Source of the DNA: CALZJC01 sp963781065
GTDB taxonomy: Bacteria; Acidobacteriota; Thermoanaerobaculia; Multivoradales; JAHEKO01
Direction: 5' to 3'
DNA length: 64,000 bases
Assembly: GCA_963781065.1 (NCBI GenBank)
Contig: CAWAET010000003.1
Location: 62,001-126,000, forward strand
The notes under the pieces: generated by a model
What the model was told of the DNA's origin: nothing
Database searches by the model: none
What the model saw: only the letters and a program-made list of their open reading frames with translations
Program-made: the position numbers and the translations under genes
Part shown: positions 1 through 9,515 of the stretch, one piece after another
Position numbering within the stretch: the stretch's first letter is position 1
Layout: the number at the start of each line of letters is the position of its first letter

Positions 1-1077
1 GCCGGCCCGCCCCTGCGGCTGCCCGAGCCGGCGGTGGCGGCCGCCTGGCGCCCGCCGCCCGATCTGGAGGCGCCGCTGGCCGGCGAGCGCGACTCCCTCG
101 CGCTGCTGGAGGGCGTCGAGCGCGCGCTGCGCGAGCGGCTCCCCGGCTCGCGGCTGCTGCACGGGGAGCTCGAGGACGGGTCGAGCCACTCCGAGGTGGC
201 CAGCAGCCTCGGCATCCGCGCCGAGGTGCGCCGCCGCGTGGCCCGTCTTCGGCTCGAGGCGGCCGGGCCCGGCCCCGCCGCGGCGACCGTCGAGCTGGAG
301 CTGGCCGAGCGCGAGCCGCGCCGGTTCAGCCCGGCGGAGATCGCCGGGCGGCTGGCTGAACGGCTGACGGCGCGTGCCGCCGGCCGGCCGGTGGCGCATG
401 ACCGCGCCGACCTGATTCTCGATCCCGGTGTGGCGGCGGCCGTCCTGGCCGGCCTGGCGCCGCTGTTGCTGGGCCGCGCCGCCGTCGCCCGGGCGCGCGG
501 GCTGCGCGACCGCCGCGGCCGGATCGGCAGCCCGCTGGTGACGGTGATCGACGACGGGCGGCTGCCCGAAGGACTGCTCGCCGGGCCGGTCGACGGCGAG
601 GGCACGCCCACCCGCGAGGTGATCCTGGTGGAGGAGGGAGTCTTCCGCCAGCCGCTTCTGGCCTGGTGGCAGGGGGCCGGGCTGCGCGCCCGGACTGCGG
701 GCTGCATGGCGCGGCCGGGTTGGCGCGATCTGCCGCGGCCGGCGGCGACGCACCTCTATCTGCGGCCCGACCAGCGAGTCGACCGGGCCTCCCTGGTCGC
801 TTCGGTCGGTCGCGGCTACCGGCTGGTGGATGCGCTGGGCCCCGCCCGGTTCGACTTCGACGGCGACCGTCTGGCGGTCCCGGTGTGCGGCTTTGCCCTG
901 CGCGGCGGCCGCGCGGCGGAGCCGCTGACCGACACCTGGCTGTGTGGCGGCATTGCCGCCTTGCTCCAGGGCGTCCGCGCCGTCGCCGATGACCTCGCCT
1001 TCCTGCCGCTGGGCGGTCTGGTCGGCTCGCCCACCCTGCTGGTCGGCGGTCTGGAGCTGCGGGCGGGCCCGGCGTAG
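1..1077 (+). CDS. TldD/PmbA-family protein, 3' part (5' end lies outside the window)
   Basis: The reading frame is open from base 1, so the GTG at 34 is probably not the true start and the gene continues upstream of the window. The visible ~350 residues match the C-terminal half of TldD/PmbA proteins, which mature or degrade modified peptides as TldD-TldE type complexes. The diagnostic stretch is the DDGRLPEG segment followed by DGEGTPTREV and EEGVFRQPLL, the usual 'fDdEG-ptr--li--G-l' core. No HExxH zinc motif is seen in the visible part. That agrees with a PmbA/TldE-like partner but cannot exclude a motif in the missing N-terminus. Moderate confidence in the family, low in the subtype. Confidence 0.7.
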   Translation, partial: AGPPLRLPEPAVAAAWRPPPDLEAPLAGERDSLALLEGVERALRERLPGSRLLHGELEDGSSHSEVASSLGIRAEVRRRVARLRLEAAGPGPAAATVELELAEREPRRFSPAEIAGRLAERLTARAAGRPVAHDRADLILDPGVAAAVLAGLAPLLLGRAAVARARGLRDRRGRIGSPLVTVIDDGRLPEGLLAGPVDGEGTPTREVILVEEGVFRQPLLAWWQGAGLRARTAGCMARPGWRDLPRPAATHLYLRPDQRVDRASLVASVGRGYRLVDALGPARFDFDGDRLAVPVCGFALRGGRAAEPLTDTWLCGGIAALLQGVRAVADDLAFLPLGGLVGSPTLLVGGLELRAGPA

Positions 1078-1095
1078 CCCGGTTTCAAGCGGCGG

Positions 1096-1830
1096 CTATC
1101 CCGGCGCCTCGGGCTGGGCCGGCCGTTTCGGCGTGGCCTCTTCCTCCATCTCCTCGGCCTCCTCGGCGGCCGTCTCCGCCGCCGGCTCGGCCTTCTGCTC
1201 CATGGCCGGCGTCGCCATCGGCCCGGGTGAGGCGGTGAGCCGCGGCAGCAGCAGGCCGGTGATGCGCGACGGGTCGGCGTAGATCCGCTGGCCGCCCGAG
1301 GTCTCGGCGATCTGCGAGAAGGCCTCGAGCATCGCCGCGGTGGCCAGGCTGTTGTCGAGCACGTGCGGGTTGTGGTGCGGATCGCTCAACTTCGGGTCGA
1401 GTCGAAACGCTTCGCGGTAACGGCGCAGGGCGCGGCTGCGATTGCCCCGGGTCTGCTCCAGCGTGCCCAGCTGGTAGTGGCCCCAGGCGTGATCCGGATG
1501 CTGCTCGAGCATCGACTTGAGCAACTGCCGGGCCTCCCGCGGATGGTGGGTGGCCGTCAGCAGCAGGGCCAGGTTGAACGGCGGCTCGGGCTGTTCGGGG
1601 CCGAGCGCCATCGCCTGGCGGTAGGCCTCCTCGGCCTCCTCCAGCTCCCCGGCTTCGACCAGCAGGTTGGCCAGGTCGTTGAGGGCGCCGGCGTCGCCGG
1701 GCTGTTGCTCGACCTGCTCGCGCTGGGCGGCGACCGCCCGGGCCAGCTGGCCCGGAGGCGTAGCGGCGAGCAGCAGGGGCGCGGCGAGCAGCGCCGGCGC
1801 CAGTCGGTGGATGAGCCTTTTTCTAGCCAC
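1096..1830 (-). CDS. Exported tetratricopeptide-repeat protein
   Basis: 244 residues. The N-terminus (basic residues, then ALLAAPLLLAA) looks like a Sec signal peptide or anchor. At least three TPR units follow, at about residues 45-145 (NDLANLLVEAGELEEAEEAY, then PFNLALLLTATHHPREARQL, then GHYQLGTLEQTRGNRSRALR). The last ~50 residues are rich in Ala, Glu and Pro and probably disordered. TPRs mediate protein-protein contacts; no enzymatic motif is visible. It overlaps the upstream gene at 1823-2425 by eight bases, so the two are likely co-transcribed. Function unknown. Confidence 0.75.
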   Translation of the reverse strand: MARKRLIHRLAPALLAAPLLLAATPPGQLARAVAAQREQVEQQPGDAGALNDLANLLVEAGELEEAEEAYRQAMALGPEQPEPPFNLALLLTATHHPREARQLLKSMLEQHPDHAWGHYQLGTLEQTRGNRSRALRRYREAFRLDPKLSDPHHNPHVLDNSLATAAMLEAFSQIAETSGGQRIYADPSRITGLLLPRLTASPGPMATPAMEQKAEPAAETAAEEAEEMEEEATPKRPAQPEAPG

Positions 1831-2425
1831 GGTAGGTGCCTCCCCTTGCTTCCAGGCGCGCGTAGCGGACCGGTTTGGCCTTCAGCTTCACCGCTCCGCC
1901 CTCGGTCGCGACCCGGAACTTGACCTCGGTGCAGCCGCTGCGTTCGCGGATCGCGGCCATCTGTCCCAGCAGATAGGTCTGGAACTTGCGGAAGCTGGCA
2001 TCGGCCGTCGGCGTGTCGTCGTCGTACAACTCGCGGTAGAGGGCCTGGATCGCCTCCGGCGGAGGCGCCTCGCCAACCACTATCCCCTTGTACGGATCGT
2101 ACTGCCGCGGCGTCGGCGGCGCCAGCCGCCTGGGCGCCGTCGCCGGCCCCTCTTCGTGCTCGCGGAGGCGGCGGTTGAACAACTCGTCGAGGGTGTTGAA
2201 ACGGGCTTCGAGCGTGCTCAGCCGGAAGCGGTCGACCAGCGCCAGGATCGGCGTCGAGCGCAGGCTGCGGATCTGCCGCCGCACGGCCTGGCGGCTGTCC
2301 TCGGGCGGGATCGGCAGGCCGCCGTTGAAGAAGCGCTCGAAGTCGATCTTGAGCTGCTGGATCGACTGATCCAGCCGATCGATGGAATCCTGGATCTCCA
2401 ATCGAGCCCGGTGTGCCTTTCTCAC
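1823..2425 (-). CDS. MXAN_5187 C-terminal-domain-like protein
   Basis: 200 residues, no signal peptide. The N-terminus is helical and probably coiled coil (about residues 1-40), followed by a conserved-looking FFNGGLPIPPE segment. I associate that segment, with the later YDPYKGIVVG and the C-terminal FRVATEGGAVKLKAKPV strand region, with the MXAN_5187 C-terminal domain family known from Myxococcus. The family has no settled function. It is first of a two-gene minus-strand unit with the TPR protein and is divergent from selA, separated by about 88 bases. The family name is from memory, so moderate confidence. Confidence 0.6.
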   Translation of the reverse strand: MRKAHRARLEIQDSIDRLDQSIQQLKIDFERFFNGGLPIPPEDSRQAVRRQIRSLRSTPILALVDRFRLSTLEARFNTLDELFNRRLREHEEGPATAPRRLAPPTPRQYDPYKGIVVGEAPPPEAIQALYRELYDDDTPTADASFRKFQTYLLGQMAAIRERSGCTEVKFRVATEGGAVKLKAKPVRYARLEARGGTYRG

Positions 2426-2513
2426 CCGACCCGCGACGCGCCGCGTCCGGTGTCAGGTCGTTTGGCGGCGGCGAGCCGTGCGCTGGTCAGGCTAGAATCT
2501 CCCCTGAAAGCCC

Positions 2514-3902
2514 ATGACCCTGGTTCGCTCCGACCCCCGCCGCCGCCTGCCCTCGGTCGACGCCCTTCTGCAGGAAGGCCCGCTGGAAGGACTGGCGGCA
2601 TTATATGGAAGGGATTCGGTGAAGACGCGGGTCCGCCAGGAGCTGGCGCGATTGCGCGACCGGCTGGCGGCTGGCGACGCCGCCGCCGGGCCGCCGGCGG
2701 CGGCGATCGTGGCGGCGGTGCGCGCGGGTCTCGAGCGCGACCTGGGCGACAGCCTGCGGCGAGTGCTCAATGCCACCGGCATCTTCGTGCACACCAACCT
2801 GGGCCGCTCCCCGCTGCCGCGGGCGGTGGTCGACGAGCTGCCGAGTCTGCTCGACGCCTACTGCGATCTGGAGATGGATCTGGCTCGCGGGCAGCGCGGC
2901 GACCGCAACCGTCGCGTCGAGCGGCTGCTGGTGGCCTTGACCGGCGCCGAGGCCGCGCTGGTGGTCAACAACAACGCCGCCGCCCTGGTGCTGGTGCTCG
3001 CCTGTCTGGCGCGCGACCGGCAGGTGGTGATCTCGCGCGGTGAGCTGGTCGAGATCGGCGGCTCGTTCCGGGTTCCGGACATCCTCGCCGCCGCCGGCAC
3101 GCGGCTGCTGGAGGTCGGCACGACCAACCGCACCCGGATCGAGGACTACGAAGCGGCCATCGGCGCCGAGACCGGCCTGCTGCTCAAGGTCCACCCCAGC
3201 AACTACCGGATCCGTGGCTTTGTCGAGGAGGTCGACGCGGCGCGGCTGGCCGAGCTGGGCCGCCGTCACGGCGTCCCGGTCCTGGTCGACGAGGGCAGCG
3301 GGCTGCTGCGGCCGAGCCCACGGCCGCAGCTGGCGGACCACGTCAGCCTGAGCGACCTCGTCGCCGCCGGGTGCGACCTCGCCTGCGGCAGCGGCGACAA
3401 GCTGCTCGGCGGTCCGCAGGCGGGTCTGCTGGTGGGTCGCGCCGAGCCCATCGACCGCTGCCGGCGCCACCCTCTCTACCGCGCCTTGCGGCCGGGCCGG
3501 GCCGAGCTGGCGCTGCTCGAGCGGGTCCTGCGGCGCCATCTCGCGGGCCACGAGATGCCGCTCGAGCGGCTGTGGGCGCCGGCCGCCGAGCAGGAGGCCC
3601 GTCTGCGCCGGGTCGCCGCCGGTCTCGGCCCTGAGCTCGGCGCCGAGATCGTCGCCGCCGAGGCCTTCATCGGCGGCGGCGCCGCGCCGGACCGGCCCGT
3701 TGCCGGCCGGGCGCTGTCGCTCGGCGGCGGCGAGCGCCTGTTCGAGCGGCTGCGCCGCGGCTCGCCGCCGGTCGTGGGCTACGTGCGCGACGATCGGGTG
3801 ATCCTGGACCTGCGCACCGTCGACCCGGCGCATGACGCCGAGCTGATCGCCGCGGTCCGCGCCGCCGGGATCCGGGCCGCCGCCGCTCCGCCGGTCGACT
3901 GA
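2514..3902 (+). CDS. selA: L-seryl-tRNA(Sec) selenium transferase
   Basis: 462 residues, the normal length for SelA. The PLP-dependent enzyme converts seryl-tRNA(Sec) to selenocysteinyl-tRNA(Sec) using selenophosphate from SelD. Visible hallmarks: the N-terminal RLPSVDALL, the NATGIFVHTNLGRSPL segment, and the cofactor motif CGSGDKLLGGPQAG with the Schiff-base lysine at residue 296, essentially where it sits in the E. coli enzyme. Its presence implies the organism makes selenoproteins, but selB, selD and tRNA(Sec) are not in the window. It is followed after two bases by an NtrC-type regulator, so the two may share a transcript. Confidence 0.95.
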   Translation: MTLVRSDPRRRLPSVDALLQEGPLEGLAALYGRDSVKTRVRQELARLRDRLAAGDAAAGPPAAAIVAAVRAGLERDLGDSLRRVLNATGIFVHTNLGRSPLPRAVVDELPSLLDAYCDLEMDLARGQRGDRNRRVERLLVALTGAEAALVVNNNAAALVLVLACLARDRQVVISRGELVEIGGSFRVPDILAAAGTRLLEVGTTNRTRIEDYEAAIGAETGLLLKVHPSNYRIRGFVEEVDAARLAELGRRHGVPVLVDEGSGLLRPSPRPQLADHVSLSDLVAAGCDLACGSGDKLLGGPQAGLLVGRAEPIDRCRRHPLYRALRPGRAELALLERVLRRHLAGHEMPLERLWAPAAEQEARLRRVAAGLGPELGAEIVAAEAFIGGGAAPDRPVAGRALSLGGGERLFERLRRGSPPVVGYVRDDRVILDLRTVDPAHDAELIAAVRAAGIRAAAAPPVD

Positions 3903-3904
3903 GC

Positions 3905-5212
<1,308 letters not shown>

Positions 5213-5222
5213 CAAACCGGCG

Positions 5223-6176
5223 CTAGCCGCCGCTCTCGATCTCGACCGCCACTTCGAGCTCGCCGGCCGCGTTTACGGCGAGCTCGACCTCGAGGTCGAC
5301 CACGTTGTCGGCCAGGTCGACCGGCGGCTCGCCCTCGCCGCCGCCCCAGGGCAGGTCGGTGCCGGGCACGAACCGGGCCACGCTGAGCTGCGGCCGGGGC
5401 GTCGAGGTCTGGTCGCCGGGGGCCGAGAAGGCCTCCCGGACGAAGAAGCGGTACTCCTCCAGCAGCCCGACGAAGGCGGCGCCGCGCAGCGCGGCGGCGG
5501 GTCCGGCGCCGGCGAGCCGCGGCGGCGCCACGGCGCCGTCGAACGGCAGGTCGATTCGCGCGGCGCGGCCGCCGTCCCAGGCGACCCTGGCCCTCGCCAG
5601 GTCGCCCACCACCACCGCGAACGCCGACTCGTCGAGCTGGCTCACCAGGAGCAGCGAGGCGGTTCGGGGACCGCGGGCGGTGAGCACCGCGGCAAGCTCC
5701 GCCAGATTCTGGGCGACGCCGGTCTGCGGGCTCGGATCGTGGATCTCGACGGCGCCGGCCGCCGCCGCGCCGGCCCCGCCCAGGCGCAGACTGCCGTCCG
5801 CCGGACCGACCCGCAAAAGCGGCGTCGAGAAGACGCCGCGCACGGTCAGCACATCGGTCCCGGCGACGACGCGCGGCGAGCCGGCCCCGCCGACACGGCT
5901 CCCCGGGGCGACGTCGCGCGCCACTTCGATCGCCAGCTCCGGCGGCAGGGCGCCGCCGCCGGCGGTGCGCGCCAGCCGGACCACCTCCGCCCGGGCGCGG
6001 CGCAGCGCCTCCTGGCGTTCCGCGGCGTCGCCGCGGTCGCGCGCCAGGCGGTAGTTGAGGTTGAAGATGAAGAGCACGCCGACCAGGATGGCGATGAACA
6101 CGCTCAGCGAGATCACCACCTCGGCCAGGCTGTAGCCGGCGCCCGGGCGCCGGCGGACGGCGGGTCTAGCCGGCAA
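5223..6176 (-). CDS. Prepilin-like protein with N-terminal methylation motif
   Basis: 317 residues. After a basic leader, GAGYSLAEVVISLSVFIAIL is a class III prepilin signal: the cut would fall after the glycine before YSLAE, and the Glu at mature position 5 is present, followed by a ~20-residue hydrophobic helix. The remaining ~270 residues carry no recognised domain but are of the size and style of minor pilins (PilW-like). It overlaps the end of the kinase gene at 6166 by eleven bases, completing a minus-strand run of prepilin peptidase, kinase and prepilin-like gene. Probably a minor pilin of the type IV pilus; the exact subtype is not resolvable. Confidence 0.8.
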   Translation of the reverse strand: MPARPAVRRRPGAGYSLAEVVISLSVFIAILVGVLFIFNLNYRLARDRGDAAERQEALRRARAEVVRLARTAGGGALPPELAIEVARDVAPGSRVGGAGSPRVVAGTDVLTVRGVFSTPLLRVGPADGSLRLGGAGAAAAGAVEIHDPSPQTGVAQNLAELAAVLTARGPRTASLLLVSQLDESAFAVVVGDLARARVAWDGGRAARIDLPFDGAVAPPRLAGAGPAAALRGAAFVGLLEEYRFFVREAFSAPGDQTSTPRPQLSVARFVPGTDLPWGGGEGEPPVDLADNVVDLEVELAVNAAGELEVAVEIESGG

Positions 6177-7917
6177 CGGCGTCGGCCGGGAAGCTGACGA
6201 CGGCGCGGGTGCCGCCGCCCTCCCGGTCCTCCAGTCGCAAGGTGCCGCCGTGGAGGCCGACGATCCGGTGCGCCAGCGACAGGCCCAGGCCGACGCCGTC
6301 GGCCCGGCCGGTCACGAACGGCTGGAAGAGGCGCTGCCGCACTTCGGGCGGCAGGCCGCCGCCGCGATCCTCGACGACGATCGCCAGCTCCTGCTCGGAG
6401 CGCTCGCAGCGGCACTCCACCGCCGCCGTCTCGCCCGCGTCGCGCTGGGCACGGACCGCGTTGTGCAGCAGGTTCTTGAGCGCCCGCTCCAGCAGCTCGG
6501 CGTCGCCGCGGATGAGCATCGCGCCGGCGGTGCCGGTGGCGCCGGCCGCGACCCGCACCGCGCCCTCGCCCAGCGCCGGGTCGGCCGCCGCGCGCCGCGC
6601 CAGGGCGGTCAGCTCCACCGGCTCGACACGGGCGCTTTCGGGCCGGGCGAAGGTGAGGAAGTCCCCCACCACCCGCACCAGGTGATCGCTTTCGCGGCGC
6701 ATCTCCTCGAGATAGTCGGTCAGGGTGCCGTCCTCCGGCCGCTGCTCGACCAGGGTGAGGTAGCCGCGCAGGGTGGCGAGGCCGTTGCGCAGCTCGTGCG
6801 CCACCCCGGCCGCCAGCTCGCCGAGCTGCGCCAGGCCCTCGGCCAGCCGCTCCTCGGCCGCCTGCCGGCGCACCTCGGTCAGGTCGACGAACAGGACCAG
6901 AAAGCCGCGCACGGCGCCGTCGTCGCGGCGCAGCGCGTGGACGGTGAGGCCCAGGGTCCGCCGGCCTTCGGTGGTGCGCACCTCGGTCTCCTGGCGGGCG
7001 GCGCCCTGGCCGCTGGCGGCGGCCGCGCGCAGGATCTCGACCAGCTCCGGGTGGCGTGCCAGCGCCTGCTCGGCGGGCGTGCCGGCGGCGGGCTCCTCGA
7101 CCTCGAGCAGCTCGCGGCCCATGGCGTTCAAGGCCAGCACGCCGGCCTCGCGGTCGAGCAGCAGGAGGCCCGACTCGAGGCTCGGCGCCAGCGCCCGCTG
7201 CAGGGTCTCGATCTCGGCCTCCGCCGGCGTCTGCCGGCCGGCCAGGGCGGTGACCGCGCGCTCGAAGGTGCCGATCAGGAAGGCGATCTCGTCGTCGCCC
7301 TCGGGCTCGGCCGATTCCACCCGGCGGGCCTGCTGCAGCAGGGTCTCGAACGGCTCGAGCAGATAGCGCAGAAAGAGGAAGACCAGCCCCACCACCGCCA
7401 GGTTGAGCGGCAGGGCGACCCAGGTCAGGATGCGCAGCCCGCCGAGCTGGCGGGCCAGGTCGTCGGCGGCCAGATCGACCCGCAGCGTCAGGTCGCGGCC
7501 GCCGCGGCGCAGCGGCGCGAATCCGGCCACCGCGTCCGGCACGCCGGCGCCGGGCCCGACCGCCAGCGGTCCGTCGGGCCGCTCTCCCAGCGGCGCCAAC
7601 GGATCCGAGCCCTCGAAGCTGCCCAGGCTGGCGAGCGTCCGGTTGTCGCTGTCGACCACGGCCAGCCGCCGCGCCTGCGGCGCGGCCGCGCGCAGCGCCG
7701 TCATCGACAGCGCTGGCGCGTCGGCCAGCTGCTGGGCCAGCTGCCAGGCCATCCGGCTGGCCTCGTCGCGGCGATCCTGGCGCAACGACTCGATGCCGTT
7801 GCGGTAGGCGATCAGGCTGAAGGCGGACAGCAGCACGAGAGCCAGCATGGCCAGCGGCACGAGCAGCAGGACCTCGCGTCGGAGGCCCAGCCGTGGCCAG
7901 CGCCAGCGGCGGCTCAT
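6166..7917 (-). CDS. Membrane sensor histidine kinase (PilS-like)
   Basis: 583 residues, starting at the ATG at 7917, which overlaps the stop of the prepilin peptidase gene (ATGA). Order: a first membrane helix (about 15-38), a periplasmic sensory region, a second helix (about 178-200), a linker resembling HAMP, a PAS-like domain (about 255-365), then a HisKA dimerisation helix with the phosphoacceptor in GVAHELRNGL, and a C-terminal ATPase with N box (LKNLLHNAVRAQ), G1 (EDRGGGLP) and G2 (GVGLGLSLA). Located between prepilin peptidase and a prepilin gene, it is the obvious candidate partner of the NtrC-type regulator at 3905. Classical PilS has more membrane helices, so the PilS label is contextual. 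Confidence 0.87.
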   Translation of the reverse strand: MSRRWRWPRLGLRREVLLLVPLAMLALVLLSAFSLIAYRNGIESLRQDRRDEASRMAWQLAQQLADAPALSMTALRAAAPQARRLAVVDSDNRTLASLGSFEGSDPLAPLGERPDGPLAVGPGAGVPDAVAGFAPLRRGGRDLTLRVDLAADDLARQLGGLRILTWVALPLNLAVVGLVFLFLRYLLEPFETLLQQARRVESAEPEGDDEIAFLIGTFERAVTALAGRQTPAEAEIETLQRALAPSLESGLLLLDREAGVLALNAMGRELLEVEEPAAGTPAEQALARHPELVEILRAAAASGQGAARQETEVRTTEGRRTLGLTVHALRRDDGAVRGFLVLFVDLTEVRRQAAEERLAEGLAQLGELAAGVAHELRNGLATLRGYLTLVEQRPEDGTLTDYLEEMRRESDHLVRVVGDFLTFARPESARVEPVELTALARRAAADPALGEGAVRVAAGATGTAGAMLIRGDAELLERALKNLLHNAVRAQRDAGETAAVECRCERSEQELAIVVEDRGGGLPPEVRQRLFQPFVTGRADGVGLGLSLAHRIVGLHGGTLRLEDREGGGTRAVVSFPADAVAG

Positions 7918-8673
7918 AGCAGGCCCGCGTAGGCCGCCACCAGCGGCTGGCCGGCGAACAGGGCGACCAGGGCGCCGAGCGCCAGGAAGAGGCCGAAGGG
8001 GAGTCGTCCCCGCAGCTCGAGCCGGCGGCCGGCGAGCAGCGCCAGCCCGGCGACGGCGCCGGTGATCGTGGCCAGGGTGAAGGTCACGAGGACCCCTTGC
8101 CAGCCGAGAAAGGCGCCCACCATGGCCAGCATGTTGACGTCGCCCATGCCCATGCCCTCCTCCTGCCGCAGCCAGTACCAGAAGTTGATCAGCAGGATGA
8201 GCAGCCCGGCGCCGACGGCGACCCCGAGCACGGCGTCGAGAAAGCTCGTCCGCGGCAGCCAGGGCTGGGCGGCGAGCCCCACCAGGATGCCGGGCAGGGT
8301 CAGCTTGTCGGGCAGCAGGAAGTGGTCGAGGTCGATCGCCGCCAGGACCAGCAGCAGACAGCAGAAGACCAGGGCGGCCAGCGCCTCGGGGGTGGCGCCG
8401 AAGCGCTCGACGACGGCGACGAACAGCGAGGGCGGTCAGCGCCTCGAACGCCGGATAGCGCCACGAGATCGGCGCGCCGCAGCGGCGGCAGCGCCCCTTG
8501 AGCAGCAGGTAGCTGAGCACCGGCAGGTTGTCGCGCGCCCGGATGCCGCCGCCGCACCAGGGACAGTGCGATCGCGGCAGCACGGTGGACTCGCCCCGCG
8601 GCAGGCGGTGGATGACGACGTTGAGGTAGCTGCCGGTCACCAGGCCCAGCAGGGCCGCGTAGACGTCGAGCAT
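7914..8673 (-). CDS. pilD: Prepilin peptidase (type IV, PilD/GspO), with one apparent frameshift
   Basis: This membrane aspartic protease removes prepilin leaders and N-methylates the new N-terminus. The N-terminal frame (start at 8673) has GSYLNVVIHRLPRG and the four-cysteine zinc region CPWCGG and CRRCGAP, then RYPAFEALTAL. At about 8428 the frame changes by +1 (or -2) and continues with AIDLDHFLLPD, carrying the first catalytic Asp, and then GMGMGDVNMLAM, carrying the second catalytic GxGD, so all active-site elements survive. Total length 760 bases, one more than a multiple of three. Stop overlaps the kinase start. Either a sequencing error or a recent frameshift; the intact downstream motifs favour an error. 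Confidence 0.85.
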
Positions 8674-8731
8674 CACTGGCGGCACGGTACGAGGATTGTA
8701 CGGGATGTCAGGGAAGGGAGCGGAACAGAAC

Positions 8732-8762
8732 AAAGAAAAAGGCGCCGCTGGCGCGGCGCCTT
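8732..8762 (-). terminator. Rho-independent terminator after the pilin gene
   Basis: On the minus strand, a perfect ten-base-pair GC-rich stem (arms 8753-8762 and 8739-8748, loop of four) is followed by a T-rich run ending near 8732. It lies 24 bases past the pilin stop and ahead of the prepilin peptidase gene, so it would uncouple abundant pilin mRNA from the downstream genes. Confidence 0.88.
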
Positions 8763-8786
8763 GGTGAATCGCGAGGATCCGGCGGG

Positions 8787-9338
8787 TTACTGGGTGCTGA
8801 CGCCGGCCGGGTAGGTGACGAAGAAGCCGTCCGCCCAGACGATGTCCTCTTCGTACTTGGTGGCGGTGAAGGGGCCCATGGTGTAGGGGCCGCTGCAGCC
8901 GCTGGTGTCGACGCCGTCGCGGCCCTCGGAGCAGATGCCCATGACCTGGGCGGTGAGCACGTTGCCGCTCCAGCGGTAGGCGAAGGGGTTGCCCCAGCCG
9001 TCGTTGGTCGGCACTTCCTGGATGTAGAACATCGTCGTGCTTCTGAACAGCGTGTCCAGCAGGGTCGCAGCGTCGAGCGGCGTCCCGAGGTCGGAGTAGT
9101 TGTAGGTGTTGGCGGTGCCGGCGGCGGCCGCGCCGACCTGGTCGGTCAGCCACGAGAACCACGCGCCGCCCACGGCACGGATGTCGCCGACGGTGCGCTT
9201 CTGCTTGGCCTTCTGCAGAGCGTCGAGCAGGTTCGGGATCAGGATCGCCGCGATGATGCCGATGATGGCGACCACGATCAGGAGCTCGATGAGGGTGAAA
9301 CCCTTCTGGCTCCGGGCCCGGTGGATTGCGTTGAACAT
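8787..9338 (-). CDS. Type IV major-pilin-like prepilin (or pseudopilin)
   Basis: 183 residues. Start at 9338 is set by a perfect AGGAGG ribosome site eight bases upstream; a longer frame upstream has no such support. A twelve-residue basic leader ends in KG, then FTLIELLIVVAIIGIIAAI: the prepilin cleavage site with Glu5 and the hydrophobic assembly helix. The globular domain contains GDIRAVGGAWFSWLTDQ and DGWGNPFAYRW, the latter typical of GspG/pilin-fold proteins of Acidobacteriota and delta-proteobacteria. A sigma-54-like promoter precedes it and a strong terminator follows, as expected for a highly expressed, regulated pilin. It could also be a major pseudopilin. Confidence 0.88.
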   Translation of the reverse strand: MFNAIHRARSQKGFTLIELLIVVAIIGIIAAILIPNLLDALQKAKQKRTVGDIRAVGGAWFSWLTDQVGAAAAGTANTYNYSDLGTPLDAATLLDTLFRSTTMFYIQEVPTNDGWGNPFAYRWSGNVLTAQVMGICSEGRDGVDTSGCSGPYTMGPFTATKYEEDIVWADGFFVTYPAGVSTQ

Positions 9339-9403
9339 TTTTGGTTCCTCCTGGTTGGTTGGTGTCCTGGTCGAGGACGTCACGTTAGCCAGGATCTCGT
9401 TAG

Positions 9404-9419
9404 AGCAGGAGTCGTGCCA
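9404..9419 (-). promoter_or_regulatory. Sigma-54 (RpoN) promoter for the pilin gene
   Basis: On the minus strand the sequence TGGCACGACTCCTGCT matches the sigma-54 consensus (TGGCACR N4 TTGCW) at every position except the T before TGC, with the -24 GG and -12 GC at correct spacing. It lies about 66 bases upstream of the pilin ATG, leaving a leader of roughly 50 bases. The nearby NtrC-type activator supports it. Confidence 0.72.
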
Positions 9420-9481
9420 GCCGGAGAGCCCCTTGGCAACGGGGGTTTTCGGCGCCGGCCGGACCGCCGGCCGGACAATAA

Positions 9482-9509
9482 TTGACAGTCGGCGGACGCG
9501 GCCTGTCAA
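9482..9509. promoter_or_regulatory. Inverted repeat TTGACAG-N14-CTGTCAA, possible operator
   Basis: A perfect seven-base inverted repeat with centres one helical turn plus a spacer apart sits about 65 to 90 bases upstream of the sigma-54 promoter of the pilin gene and just past the M20 peptidase stop. Position and symmetry fit an enhancer-type binding site for a dimeric activator, but no consensus for the regulator is known here. Confidence 0.35.
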
Positions 9510-9515
9510 CCGGCG

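Noticed and set aside
6166..9162. A 998-codon open frame on the minus strand spanning pilin, prepilin peptidase and kinase
   Set aside because: Only the kinase part and the N-terminal third of the peptidase are real in that frame; the remainder is an accident of high GC content with few stop codons.
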